The position numbers and the translations under genes are program-made. The notes beneath the pieces are model-generated. The model was not told where the DNA came from. It ran no database searches and saw only the letters and a list, made by a program, of their open reading frames with translations. From NCBI GenBank assembly GCA_963662155.1, contig OY759267.1, positions 16,582,489-16,646,488 on the forward strand: a stretch of DNA of 64,000 bases. Reading direction: 5' to 3'. Shown here in pieces: positions 25,475-37,237 of this stretch (position 1 is the first letter of the stretch; every line of letters starts with the position of its first letter). This DNA is from Lamellibrachia columna. Lineage: Eukaryota > Annelida > Polychaeta > Sabellida > Siboglinidae.

Positions 25475-26290
25475 ACCTATTATCTTATAATAAAAACGAA
25501 ACACAAATAAACTGTAATACGTACGTATTGTTTTATAAATAACGTAAAAAATAATATATGAACATTGTATAATGTCTACTAATCTGCATTTGTACTGTGT
25601 GCTGGACGAGTTCTAGAAATCCAGCACAACCTACTAAAAATAATCAACTTTTTATTGTCATTACTATTAAGTAACATAACATATTTTTATATATGGCTTT
25701 AATTTATTGGCTTAATTATGGTTCGGGTAGGAGATTTGTTTATCTTAACCCTAATGCAAACACTAACCTTAATTTAGGTTGTTAATTGAATTAGCTCAAC
25801 TAAGTTAACTTAATTTAATTAATTAATGTTACAAGTAAGGGCAGTTCATTTGGTATTAATTGATATTTCAATTAAATGTCACCCACTGGCATGCACTGAC
25901 ACCCAGTGGCATTTCCAGCAGGCCTGCAGTCACTAACCTGACACAGATCAGGTTCAGACATGGGTGAAATAGTACAAGGGTGAATGTATCAGTACTGGGG
26001 AAATCGTAGACACTAAACAGTAGCCACTAGTTAACACAATTGAAAAATACCAACTACCAACTAGGATGGGCACTGGGCAGTTGCCAGTGGGCAGGTCATT
26101 CAGGCAGGCAAGATTTGGAGGGAAGACAATAGAATGTCCACTGGTAGGGTCAAAGGGTGATACATTGATGGTTAATCATGGCTTGATTGCCTCTCCAAAT
26201 ATGTCTAAAGTAAACATTTGGGGCTGGCTACATCCAGGGGTCATTAGATCTATGCAAAAGGCTACATTGATGCAACAAATTTGCATCTGT
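25475..26290 (+). repeat. interspersed repeat of unknown family, copy B (empty MITE site)
   Basis: Paralogue of 17196-18330. It lacks the MITE: ATCCAGCACAACCTACTAAA runs on directly at 25620-25640. It has about 50 bp extra near 26200 (AAGTAAACATTTGGGGCTGG). Confidence 0.85.
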
Positions 26291-26817
26291 AATATCTGTA
26301 TTCAGTATGTACTGTGTAGTAGTAGCATGTACTGTGTAATGGGTGTACTCTGTATGAAATACTATGCATTCTAGCCTTCCTTCATAATAACACTGTTTCT
26401 CTCACCTAGCTCCTCTCCCTGACATATTTTGTCATGCGACCCTGTACGGCAGGTGGCAGCACCTCACACGAACGGTGTATAACTCGCGAGTCGATATACG
26501 GTCAATACGAAGTACTTTACCGGCGGATGTAACCCCGACCCCACAGAGCGACTAACAACAAACCACGACGGACTATATAGCTATTCGTATCCGTGTCAAT
26601 TGTGTGGAAATGCACATCAAGAAAGCTTCGATCAGTAATCCTGTTGAATGGAATTGAATTGAAAACCGTTATTGTCCATTAAATGTATAACATAAAATGG
26701 AAATTTTCTTTTGGGCTCACACTGTTAAGGTATAAACAATAAGACAAGTGATTAATATATGAGACAAGTAAAACATATAAAACATGTTTGTGAGTACTGT
26801 ACATCATTGCTATCTGA
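26291..26817. other. spacer, possibly another retroelement 3' end
   Basis: 26400-26640 is CpG-richer but has no recognised exon. 26650-26720 (AACCGTTATTGTCCATTAAA...) resembles the 3' end of a non-LTR element; weak. Confidence 0.35.
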
Positions 26818-27990
26818 TTGCTATTTGATTTTCAGAAAGCTTTTGACAAAGTGCCACATCAAAGATTACTACTTAAATTAAAAGCCCATGGTATCAGCAT
26901 AACTGACTGGATAGAACAATGGCTGACTGACAGAAGACAACGAGTTGTAGTAGATGGAGAAGTTTCAAATTGGAAATCGGTTTTGAGTGGGGTACCTCAA
27001 GGATCAGTATTAGGACCTATATTATTCTTAATTTATATCAATGACTTGGACGACAGTATAACAAGTAACGTACTGAAATTTGCGGATGACACAAAACTGT
27101 TTAGAAAGGTTAATACTGATGGTGATAAACAACATTTACAAAACGATCTAGACAGATTAGTGAAATGGTCTGAGAAATGGCAGATGTTGTTCAATTTTGG
27201 GAAATGTAAATGCCTACATACAGGACATAGGAACTTGAATGTAAACTATAAAATGGGAGATACTGTTCTGGGTACTACTGTAAAAGAAAAGGACTTAGGA
27301 GTTACAATAAGCGCTGATATGAAAGTGTCAGAGCAGTGTGGTATTGCAGCTTCAAAGGGTAATCAAATTCTTGGATTGATTAGAAGAAACATAACATACA
27401 AGGGAAAAAAGTTAATTATACCTCTTTATAAAGCAATAGTTAGACCTCATTTAGAATACTGTATACAAGCATGGGGACCATATCGTAAGAAAGATATAGA
27501 TACGCTTGAACGCATACAAAGGAGAGCAACTAAAATGATTCCAGAACTGAGAGACCTTAGTTATGAAGAACGCCTGAAAGAATGTGGTTTAACAACTCTA
27601 GAGACAAGGAGGTTAAGAGGAGATCAGATTGAAGTTTTTAAGATATTGAATGGGTATGAAAATATTGATAGAAATATGTTTTTCTCACTCAAGAAGGATA
27701 GCAGAACTAGAGGACATGAGGTAAAATTAGTAAAGGATCAATGTAGATTGGACATCAGGAAGCACTCGTTCTCACAGAGGACAATAAATGAATGGAACAA
27801 ATTGTCTACAGATTGTGTAACTGCTAGCAGCGTGAATATGTTTAAAAACAAGGTTGACACATATCTCAGGAGGGCGGGTTATAAGTAGATGAACATTGTT
27901 GGACTCTCGATAAGCCAATGGCTTCCTTGTCCACTTGCCATCTGGGCCTTTGGCTTGGATGGCAAATCTTGTTAAATCTCTTGTTAAATC
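26818..27990 (+). mobile_element. CR1/Jockey-type non-LTR retrotransposon, 5'-truncated copy 1
   Basis: An open frame to 27888 starts inside the reverse transcriptase domain (FDFQKAFDKVPHQRLLLKLK), goes through GVPQGSVLGPILFLIYINDL and the catalytic FADDTKLF, and ends with the C-terminal HSFSQRTINEWNKLS region. The 3' UTR ends in TTGTTAAATC repeats near 27990. The endonuclease and RT fingers are lost. Compared with copy 2 (33021-34437) it differs at only a few residues and lacks two residues after KAHGI. Unable to move on its own, but recent. Confidence 0.95.
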
Positions 27991-28043
27991 TATCCCATCA
28001 ATTCAATTTCAGCACACGCATATGTACACATGCACACACAAAC

Positions 28044-28066
28044 AAACACACACACACACGCACGCA

Positions 28067-28098
<32 letters not shown>

Positions 28099-28107
28099 CA
28101 CACACAG
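28044..28107. repeat. CA/CGCA microsatellite
   Basis: Mixed (AC)n and (ACGC)n tract just after the retrotransposon tail. Confidence 0.95.
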
Positions 28108-29148
28108 TTGCTCATTTAATCAGCTGATCGATGATTTCCTTGGACATGATATACAACAGTTTTTGCCTGCCAGGGGCATTCGTCGACCAGACGGGAGAGT
28201 TTCAAAAGCAGAATTGAGTGGATGACTGGATTTGAACAGCTTTCCTTCTCAAAGCCTGCTGATAAAGATCACACAGCTGCTGCAGTTGTTTAATACCAAC
28301 AATGTTGCCAGCCTGGTTGACCACCCGAGCGATCCTTGAGGGGAACAACAGCGGATCTAGCTTTCAGTAGGGGTAGACTATATTCTAACCACGTTCCAAC
28401 CCAATACCTGCAAAAACACTAAATAGTGTTATGCAACCTGCGACAAACAATATGGGACAACATCTTAGTGCGCCACGTAACTAAAATGACATCACAGCGA
28501 ATTAAGCACACTTTAAGAATGTTTAGAGGCCATCTGTAAACTACGTAACGTTATTTGTTTTACTTTTTGAGATACCCCACCACCCCTTTGTTACGGTTCG
28601 TAACGCTGGCCTGTAGCCCTAGCTGTACATGCACCCCCTAAAATTACGTTCGTTTTGATAACCCCCCCAACCTGTTATGCATACGTCTATTTTATACTCG
28701 TTGTATATCTGCATTGATTCGTAGTAGGCCTATAGGTGCGTAAAACGAATAAATCAATTGTCCATGTTAATGTTCGTTCAATGCGTGTCATGATGCGTGT
28801 AGTGAAGCCCTTAATTGGGAGTTCTTTTTCTGTAGTTTCTGTCATGACACAGTAAAAGACACATACTTCTGCCTATGTGCATACACACACCAGACATCCT
28901 CACCAAAACATTCCAATTCAGGATCACCCATGTACACACGTGAGCTCTCAGTGACGTTTTTTTCATGAGTTTGGATGCAACAGGCTGTTTTATTGTAGAG
29001 CTTCTTTGCCAGCACATCAAGTTTGCAGACTTTGCGCGCGCCACCATATGCTTTCGATGACGTATAATACATAAGTAATATATAAAGAAATGTTATTGTG
29101 TTAAGATCCTCGGGAGGGTCAAGTTCAGCAGCGCACCAAACCGAAAGG

Positions 29149-29151
<3 letters not shown>
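28108..29151. other. spacer, nothing recognised
   Basis: No convincing exon or element on either strand. Some GC-richer sequence at 28140-28350 has no long open frame. Confidence 0.5.
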
Positions 29152-29212
<61 letters not shown>

Positions 29213-29237
29213 TATACATACATATATATACATATAC

Positions 29238-29318
<81 letters not shown>

Positions 29319-29376
29319 TATATATATATATATATAATTATATATATATATATAATTATATATATATATATATATA

Positions 29377-29418
<42 letters not shown>

Positions 29419-29437
29419 TATATACATATATATATAC

Positions 29438-29527
<90 letters not shown>
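29152..29527. repeat. (AT)n / (AC)n compound microsatellite
   Basis: AT repeats with AATTAT and ACAT interruptions to about 29450, then (AC)n to 29527. Followed by a duplicated AGCAGTTCACAATGGATAA. Confidence 0.98.
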
Positions 29528-29530
<3 letters not shown>

Positions 29531-29639
29531 AGCAGTTCACAATGGATAAGCAGTTCACAATGGATAAACAGTTCCAATTGTAAACACTTGCATTGTTGCG
29601 ATATGGAAGATAAGCAAGTTTAAACAGGTGGGTTTCGGC

Positions 29640-30740
29640 AGTTCACGGCAAAATGTTGTTATAATTTATTTCCTACAGACTTAACACTCACTTCTTGTAT
29701 AGTGAGTTTCACAGGGTCGCTGCAGCTACTGAAAAAGCTCTAGTTCCGACATTTGTCTTAACACTGGGAAGAACAAGTAGATTCGAATTAGATGATCGAA
29801 AGTGTCTGGGCTGTCTTGCAGGAGTGAGCATGCAGTGAATGTTAATTTATATGCTGGTTGCTTGGATTAAAGTAATTGTACATATCAGTAAAATAATGCG
29901 GTATCAGACAGGGAGCCAATGCAATGAGTTAAGAAGTGGTACTGAGTGAGAGAAACGAGGAGACCGTAGCCAAAAAATGTTGCACACGTTGAAATGTCAA
30001 GATGTCACTATGAGCAATATCTTATGATAAAGGGAATTGTAATAGTCAAGCCTAGTGCTAACAAGAACAGTTGCAATAGTTGATAAAAGCAGCAATGTTA
30101 TAAAAGCAGCAATGGCGAGTTTGTGAAATATGCTGTCTAAAATTGTTATTATTATCAGAGGTGACTACTAAATTCCGTGCTGCGACGGCCGGTGTGAAAT
30201 TCTAGTTCATAGGTGTCGGGAAAAACAATCAAGTTTACCACGCTGCTTTTGTGTATCAATAATAAGAAACTCTGTTTTATTTGCAATTAACTTTACTTTG
30301 CTGTCAGTCATTCAGTGAAATATAGACATAGAGACAATCCCTAAGTTGGTTTAAGGGGCAATTTGGATCCCGGGGTAGCCAAGGAAAGGTAAATCAGTGT
30401 ATTATCTGCATATAGGTGCATGTCCGAGCTGTGAGTTTAAATAACTGAGCTGAGTTGAGTAGCGTAAAGAGCAAAAAGTAATGGTCAAAGAAACGAACCC
30501 TGAGGAACACCACGTGACGTGGGTATAGTGCTGATGAAATGCAATACAACTATCTTCACTCTTTGGTATCTATCAGTTAAGTATGATGAAAACCAGCTCA
30601 GGGCTGTGCCATATATGCCATACCACATTGACGGCGTTTAATGAATATGTTACGGTTAATAGTATCAAAAGTAGCAGATAAATCAAGCAAATAAAGCGCT
30701 GATACTTTACCTTTGTCTTTGTTTTAGAATAACGTCAAGA
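29640..30740 (-). pseudogene. decayed non-LTR reverse transcriptase
   Basis: On the minus strand, frameshifted pieces still resemble reverse transcriptase: near 30690-30540 a LLDLSATFDTIN-like block followed by YGIYGTALSWFSSYLTDRYQ, and near 30520-30370 the remains of a GVPQGS...-LLF and YADDT region. Many stops and shifts break it. A different family from the CR1-type copies in this window. The right boundary is uncertain. Confidence 0.6.
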
Positions 30741-30839
30741 CATCCCCATGTCACGCCCTGTAACGCTTACCCGGTCACCACTCCCACCTCGTATTGGCTT
30801 CCGTCTATCTTGAAGATAATGGAGCTGCGCTTTGGGTGA

Positions 30840-31680
30840 CAGTCCGTGTTACAGATGCTACAGGTGTAAAGAATTCGATGTAAAACTGTGGTATATAGAT
30901 CGTTTCTCCTCTTTTTCTGGCTTAGATCGTTTCTCCTCTTTGTCTAGCTTCCTGGTACCGGCACCAACCGACACAACCTGTCGCCAGTTGTTGCAGTCTG
31001 TTGCCGCATATTCCCAGGATTCGATTCCAACCTTCGTTAACCCGCAGAGCAAGGCGGGCGCGATCAAGGCAAGCTCGCCATAGAGGACGTCCTTTGGAAT
31101 ACGTCCATCCTTCGTGTGGCAAACATGGTCAAGTCAGCAGAGCAAATATATTGAGGATGTATGCACGTTAGAGGACATTCTTGTTTGGTGCGTGCTCCTA
31201 GCTATCACGTTATGTCAAGCATGCGTCTGAGGCATAGTAGATGGAAGCTGTTGAGCAGTTTCGCACGAGTCTATAACTAGTATAAGCCTTGGAGAGATGA
31301 TTCACTCGTACCCAGAAGAAGAGTTGTCCACGCTTCGCTACTATAGAGGATGGTAGTAAGGGCACACGCCTGGTACCCGAACCTTTATGTTCTCGGTGAA
31401 TATGGTGTTCTCCCGCACCCTCTTGTATAGCATTGACTTGATATCGGCTGCCTTTCCGGTGCGCTTGTTGATATCTACGTTAAGGGACAGGCTGCTGGTG
31501 ATGGGTGACCCTAGGTAGGTGTACTCCTCGGCTCAACAACCTCCAGAGTGCAGTCGTCAATGCTGACGGCTTCTTCACGCACATTGACTTTTTTGTTGTT
31601 TTGGTCAGGCAAAATTCCATGCAAGCGTTAGCGCTGCATCATCAGCGAAGACCAATACTTGACATGCCTGGTTTCCGCAC
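30840..31680 (-). pseudogene. decayed second non-LTR element, RT palm to C-terminus
   Basis: On the minus strand: VLVFADDAALTLAWN (catalytic FADD) at about 31675-31610, then EEAVSIDDCTLEVVE, YQACALTTILYSSEAWTT-like, LRRMLDITWQDRVTNEDVL and VCHTKDGRIPKDVLYGELAL, the usual order for the C-terminal part of endonuclease/RT proteins. Several frameshifts and stops. The 5' side is interrupted by the (ACGC)n tract. Confidence 0.65.
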
Positions 31681-31697
31681 GTAGAGGGGTAAGGTTG

Positions 31698-31918
<221 letters not shown>

Positions 31919-32559
31919 CCACGCGGTGACATCTTTCACTGGTATATGCATGCAGCTCCATCTATAGATATCTCGAAATTCTTATTTCGAGCCTTTATGG
32001 CTGAATGGAGAGGATAGCAATTTTAAGCACTTTTGCACCATCGTACTCTAAATTATTAATGTGGCCTTACGCACCAACTATGTACGGTTGGTCTACGAAG
32101 AGGATAAGCAAGTAAAGAGTACAGCGAGGATAATGGCTGCAGGATGGAGGGGGTAAACCAGCCCGGGCACTTATAGCATGATGGACAACCGTGAGGAGCC
32201 CTGGATTCGCCCACATGGCATGGCCAATGTGGGAACAACATTCAAAGCAGGCCCCTTAAAAAAAATTGTCATAAAGTTGAAATGTCTAATTAAAACCATT
32301 TTTTTCTTTGGAATCATCTTATCCACTTATTTCACTACGTCTATTGTTTCAAAATACCACCCGATTTTTTTCCCTTCAAAATGTGCGTGCAAAGTGGACC
32401 CCCTTCACAACTACTAAATTAAGGGAGCACCATACATTTCACAAACAAAATGTCCACACTCGTAGTATGCACATATCTGCATGTGCGCCTATATACGCCG
32501 TATACTAAAACGACGCGATTTAACAATAGTTTCTATCCTCAAGCGCTGAGATTTTTAAA
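31919..32559. other. spacer, nothing recognised
   Basis: No exon or named element seen on either strand. Confidence 0.5.
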
Positions 32560-32852
32560 CGGAGAGCCATCATAAATGTCTTGCCTCTGGTAGGTAGATG
32601 CAATGTCGCCTTTTTAATTTTTTTTTTTTTTTTTTAATCTTTAACATTTTTTAATCTTGCAACCTATTATATTACTCTCGCTTGTTTTCAACTGTTTTTA
32701 GTATTACGATTGTGATATGTAATGTTTAGTTCCGTGTGTGATTGGGTGCATGAGTGTATGTTTGTGCTAACGCCACAACACTACAAATTCCTTAATTGTA
32801 CTTGCTACTTGGTAATAAAACGTATCTTATCTTATCTTATCTTATCTTATTA
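32560..32852 (+). mobile_element. 3' end of a non-LTR element with (CTTAT)n tail
   Basis: After a run of about 19 T (32618-32637) the segment ends GGTAATAAAACGTATCTTAT followed by several CTTAT repeats at 32824-32850. Short tandem 3' tails are typical of CR1/L2-type elements. No coding part is retained. Confidence 0.55.
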
Positions 32853-32957
32853 TTTAGGCCTGCTGTCTAAAAACAGTTCCGATCAGTACAGACATGCTAG
32901 GGCCTACATATATTCGTTTTCTTTTTCGCTTGTTATATACTTCTTTGAGGTTATTAC

Positions 32958-33004
32958 TCGGGGGGAGTGGGGTAGGGGAGGAGGGGGAGGGTGTGGGGGG
33001 ATGG
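32958..33004 (+). other. G-rich run, possible G-quadruplex
   Basis: Consecutive G tracts of 3-7 on the plus strand separated by 1-3 bases, just beyond the 3' end of retrotransposon copy 2. Confidence 0.6.
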
Positions 33005-33020
33005 CAAAACACTCCATGTT

Positions 33021-34437
33021 TTATTTAACAAGATTTAACAAGATTTGCCATCCAAGCCAAAGGCCCAGATGGCAAGTGGACAAGGAAGCCATTGGCTTAT
33101 CGAGAGTCCAACAATGTTCACCTACTTATAACCCGCCCTCCTGATATATGTGTCAACCTTGTTTTTAAACATATTCACGCTGCTAGCAGTTACACAATCT
33201 GTAGACAATTTGTTCCATTCATTTATTGTCCTCTGTGAGAACGAGTGCTTCCTGATGTCCAATCTACATTGATCCTTTACTAATTTTACCTCATGTCCTC
33301 TAGTTCTGCTATCCTTCTTGAGTGAGAAAAACATATTTCTATCAATAATTTCATACCCATTCAATATCTTAAAAACTTCAATCTGATCTCCTCTTAACCT
33401 CCTTGTCTCTAGAGTTGTTAAACCACATTCTTTCAGGCGTTCTTCATAACTAAGGTCTCTCAGTTCTGGAATCATTTTAGTTGCTCTCCTTTGTATGCGT
33501 TCAAGCGTATCTATATCCTTCTTACGATATGGTCTCCATGCTTGTATACAGTATTCTAAATGAGGTCTAACTATTGCTTTATAAAGAGGTATAATTAACT
33601 TTTTTCCCTTGTATGTTATGTTTCTTCTAATCAATCCAAGAATTTGATTACCCTTTGAAGCTGCAATACCACACTGCTCTGAAACTTTCATATCAGCGCT
33701 TATTGTAACTCCTAAGTCCTTTTCTTTTACAGTAGTACCCAGAACAGTATCTCCCATTTTATAGTTTACATTCAAGTTCCCATGTCCTGTATGTAGGCAT
33801 TTACATTTCCCAAAATTGAACAGCATCTGCCATTTCTCAGACCATTTCACTAATCTGTCTAGATCGTTTTGTAAATGTTGTTTATCACCATCAGTATTAA
33901 CCTTTCTAAACAGTTTTGTGTCATCCGCAAATTTCAGTACGTTACTTGTTATACTGTCGTCCAAGTCATTGATATAAATTAAGAATAATATAGGTCCTAG
34001 TACTGACCCTTGAGGTACCCCACTCAAAACCGATTTCCAATTTGAAACTTCTCCATCTACTACAACTCGTTGTCTTCTGTCAGTCAGCCATTGTTCTATC
34101 CAGTCAGTTATGCTATCCCCGATACCATGGGCTTTTAATTTAAGTAGCAATCTTTGATGTGGCACTTTGTCAAAAGCTTTCTGAAAATCTAAGTAGATAA
34201 TATCTACTGGCGATCCCACGTCTATCCACTTAGTGATTTCTTCCAAAAAACATAACATATTTGTTAAGCATGACCTTGCTTTAAGGAATCCATGTTGAGA
34301 TGAATTTAATAATTTATGCTTAACGAGGAAGTCCACCATATGGTCTTTAATTAACCTTTCTAATAATTTACAAATCACTGACGTTAAACTCACTGGTCTG
34401 TAATTCTCTGACTTATTTCTTGATTGGCACGGATACA
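33021..34437 (-). mobile_element. CR1/Jockey-type non-LTR retrotransposon, 5'-truncated copy 2
   Basis: Minus-strand open frame from the RT fingers (SRNKSENYRPVSLTSVICKL), through LKARSCLTNMLCFLEE, DIIYLDFQKAFDKVPHQRLL, GVPQGSVLGPILFLIYINDL and FADDTKLF, to the stop at about 33122. The 3' UTR ends in the same TTGTTAAATC repeats near 33021. Almost identical to 26818-27990 but longer at the 5' side. The endonuclease is absent. Upstream of the RT fingers the frame runs into a 36-bp inverted copy of flanking DNA, so the first residues of the open frame are not element sequence. Confidence 0.95.
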
Positions 34438-34835
34438 TTTCGAAGGAGACATCATTCAGTACGTAACGTACTCGTATATTATTGGTATGTTTTGTCTGGA
34501 ACAAGAGCTATGATTTCATTTCAGGGCAGACTATTTGAATAATGTTCATTACATGTATGCATATAATAATTACCAATAATTATATATTAACTATATGCTG
34601 TGCAATGCGAAGTTAAGTGCGTTTTGAAGCACCACACGTTTTTACCACGCATGCAAATCATGATACATTTTAAATATGGTTGCAATTTGGAAACACCGTT
34701 ACGTAAACAAATATTTATTTGTGTATGCTACCATTAAATTGATTGTTTATATACAATTTATAATTGTATTTCTACTAGGCAAAATTATGCCGGGAGACGA
34801 TGATGTCTCCTTCGAAATGTATCCGTGCCAATCAA
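34420..34835. repeat. 36-bp perfect inverted repeat around the retrotransposon 5' junction
   Basis: 34420-34455 is the exact reverse complement of 34800-34835 (36 of 36; includes CTCCTTCGAAATGTATCCGT). The arms are 344 bp apart. The left arm lies at the 5' end of retrotransposon copy 2. Confidence 0.97.
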
Positions 34836-34909
34836 ATTTAGACGATTCTGATTTGTTGACCCCGCGAACCATTCCGGAAGATCCCGCGCAAACCACTTAT
34901 TTTTTATAA
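34779..34909 (+). CDS. short hypothetical exon/ORF
   Basis: After an acceptor-like TTGTATTTCTACTAG, an ATG at 34787 opens 40 codons to a TAA at 34907 (MPGDDDVSFEMYPCQSNLDD then TPRTIPEDPAQT). The acidic, GC3-rich composition looks coding-like. No known domain. It lies upstream of the CTCF promoter, same strand. It may be a terminal exon, a relic or chance. Confidence 0.25.
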
Positions 34910-35049
34910 TATATACCAATATCTAGTTAACTATTTCGCAAATGTTTCCTAAACTCCCCCCCGTGCAGTCACAACTATAATAACAATCTAAACGGCCTTT
35001 ATTTTTGGCGGGAGATCAAGTTCATATACCAGAAATCCGTGCGATAACA

Positions 35050-35330
35050 CAAGACTGCGCATGCGTGAGACGGCTTCTGGAGAAAACTACGCGCAACGCC
35101 CTCGAGTGAGAAATTTTATCACTTTTCTTGGTAGGTGCTTTTATTTATTTCAGGCAAATTCCAAATGTTGCGAACTAGACAGCAGCTGTCTGAAGGAATG
35201 TGAGATGTTCACATCGGCCAAACCAGTTTGAGCCAATTTCGTGCAGTTTTAGCGTCGAAAATTAACATTCTTTGTGCCAGGCTAATTTGCATATCTTTCT
35301 GTATTCCGCCATCTTTGTACTCGCGAGTTG
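35050..35330 (+). promoter_or_regulatory. probable CTCF promoter
   Basis: CpG-containing region with housekeeping-type motifs: TGCGCATGCGTG (NRF-1-like) at 35056-35067, ATTTGCAT (octamer) at 35285-35292, CCGCCATCTTTG (YY1-like) at 35306-35317 and the palindrome CTCGCGAG at 35320-35327. YY1-type motifs often sit just downstream of start sites, so transcription may begin near 35290-35310. Based on motif matches only. Confidence 0.5.
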
Positions 35331-35423
35331 CATCGAAAATTCCCCAAAATCAGTCAACGCAACATTTCGAACTTAGTAAATTGTAGTTGTGCAGGTGCCT
35401 CGCATTGCAGTCTTTCGGACCAG
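35310..35423 (+). other. probable CTCF 5' UTR exon
   Basis: Non-coding exon predicted from the promoter motifs on its left and a strong donor GGACCAG|GTATGT at 35423/35424. It would splice to the acceptor GCGTTGCAG before 37218. The start is uncertain. Confidence 0.45.
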
Positions 35424-36054
35424 GTATGTAGCCGCATAGGTTCTATCACCGTATTCCAGAAAATAGCTGCGACGTGTTTGCGCACACCGTCTACCAATTC
35501 GAGTGATTCGTTCTATCTATCCGTCTGGACCCAGATGGCGCGTCGAGTTTAGATTGGGGGCGCTCCTACCGTTAGAAAGGTGCGAGTGACACCTGTGGGG
35601 AAGTCTGGCAGCATGCGAAAGGCGATTGCTAGAACTTTCGTGATGAGCAATTAGCATGATGCTTTGCCATATGTTATTTTATTATAACCGTTAGTTTGTA
35701 TAACTAGGACATTGTCGGGAGAAAATGGCGTCGACCTTGCAGTTCACTGACACTGTACAGTCAGTGTCTACTAGTCTAGGCTAGGAGTAGGGCTTAGGCG
35801 TCTACGTGTTGATGATCGTTTGTATATTGTAGATTCTACCTGGACCCAGGTCCATAATTATTTTGTTTAATCAGTTCATTTAATCTTGCATTTGGATCAT
35901 CAAATATATTTGAGGTAATTTGGCAATCTGCTCACATTCATCATCAAGCATCATTACTCATTAGGTCCAGGGGCCAGACTGCCATCGTAGACAGGGCTAA
36001 GTCTAAGACTCTTTGATCCGGGTCCACAATTATTAGATGGTTTACAGATTTTTT
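35424..36054. other. CTCF first intron, 5' part, with a CTCF-like motif
   Basis: Moderately CpG-rich. At 35533-35541 it has AGATGGCGC preceded by GGACCC, resembling the CTCF recognition core. No exon recognised. Confidence 0.45.
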
Positions 36055-36370
36055 TCTTAAGTGGGGCGGGCGGTAGAGCGTTAGGCTTCCGGTCGAAGGG
36101 ACCAGGGTTCAAAGCCACCTCTGCCATTTCGAAGCTTGAGCAATTTTGTTCACCCCACTTTGCCTGTGTCTTTCGGAATAGACACTAAAAGCCGTTGGTC
36201 CATTCTATCTGGTGTCTATGTCAGGGGAAGTAAAATACCCCATGCAGGGAAATGGGGAAAAAAACCTGTGATGGACTCACTAACTCTGGGAAAGGATACT
36301 CGTAAAAACCAAGAGGACCCCATTGGAAATAAGTGTACTTTGGTGTGTTTTAATGTGTTATCCTCGGTAT
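36055..36370 (+). mobile_element. tRNA-derived SINE
   Basis: A tRNA-like head: GGCGGTAGAGCGTTAGGC (A-box region) at about 36069-36086 and GGTTCAAAGCC (B-box consensus) at 36106-36116. A body follows with CTTTCGGAATAGACACTAAA and then a tail with TGTGTTATCCTCGGTATT. Located in the CTCF first intron. Family not named. Confidence 0.75.
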
Positions 36371-36609
36371 TACTAGATACCAAAAAACCAACAGAAACAC
36401 AAACATTTTTAATTGTATTCCAAAATCCTATAGTAATAATGAACTAAATTGGTCTAAATTATTTATGCCACTAAACAACATTCTTACCTAATTTATATCC
36501 AAATAACGCTGCGGATTTCATTTGTGGTGCCGCAGTGAGCGATCACGTAAGCTGCTGACGCTCACTGCAGAATATAAATAAATAAACCATTCCTATGCCT
36601 GCCCTAGGC

Positions 36610-36850
36610 ATGCTGACGTAGCTCTGATGTATATTCTAGCCATTTTGGCTAAAGCCACAGTTTTTGTTTAGCCAAATACAAATTGCTTTAGCCAAATTTT
36701 TTTTATGTGCATCAAGACAACAACATATGCTCATGCATTCTGCATGTTATCCAGTGAAAATGCTGGTTGCCAAATTGGCTCAAACGGGTAACTTTTGTTT
36801 AGCCAAATCCTATGCTACATGACCTATGGCCGAGCTAGCCACTGGTAGCG
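36610..36850 (+). repeat. interspersed repeat (TAGCCAAA-rich), copy in CTCF intron 1
   Basis: Shares AGCTCTGATGT, TTTTTTATGTGCATCAAGA, AACTTTTGTTTAGCCAAATC-like blocks and a GCGCTAGC end with 42885-43100 in opposite orientation. The two copies flank CTCF exons 2-4. Confidence 0.8.
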
Positions 36851-37217
36851 CTAGCATCGCTGTTTGGAGTTAACCTCACAAGTCACAAATTCTCTGCCAC
36901 TATCCTTATCCTTAAGTCTTATTTGATGCATATATATTAAGGATGTTTCGTTTGACCAAACAATTAAATTTCTTGATTATATTACATTAAAAAAAATTCG
37001 TTTCTTAGCAACATTGCTAAAATCTAAGAATGCAAATGTGATTTAACATAGTTGAGAGAAATTCCAAATTCTTTTTACGTAATATTTTAAACGCTTGATC
37101 AGTTGTTGCATCAACATTCCACCTGTGGTTTGGTTTGTAGTGAAAACAAATATTCGGATGGAGCACTGTACAAGACAGATATTGTGATTATTTCATGCGA
37201 TGTGCTTGGCGTTGCAG

Positions 37218-37237
37218 ACACAGGGAGGTGGAGGATC
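37218..37237 (+). other. CTCF exon 2 5' UTR stub
   Basis: Acceptor GCGTTGCAG before 37218, then 20 nt of UTR before ATG at 37238. An in-frame open stretch continues upstream to 37103 but contains this acceptor, and the protein after ATG resembles CTCF, so translation from further upstream is not needed. Confidence 0.6.

Noticed and set aside
36069..36116. A functional tRNA gene
   Set aside because: Only the A and B box regions are tRNA-like; no full cloverleaf is evident and a SINE body follows.
37103..37237. Extension of the CTCF start upstream of 37238
   Set aside because: The upstream frame contains the acceptor GCGTTGCAG and has no ATG in CTCF-like context.
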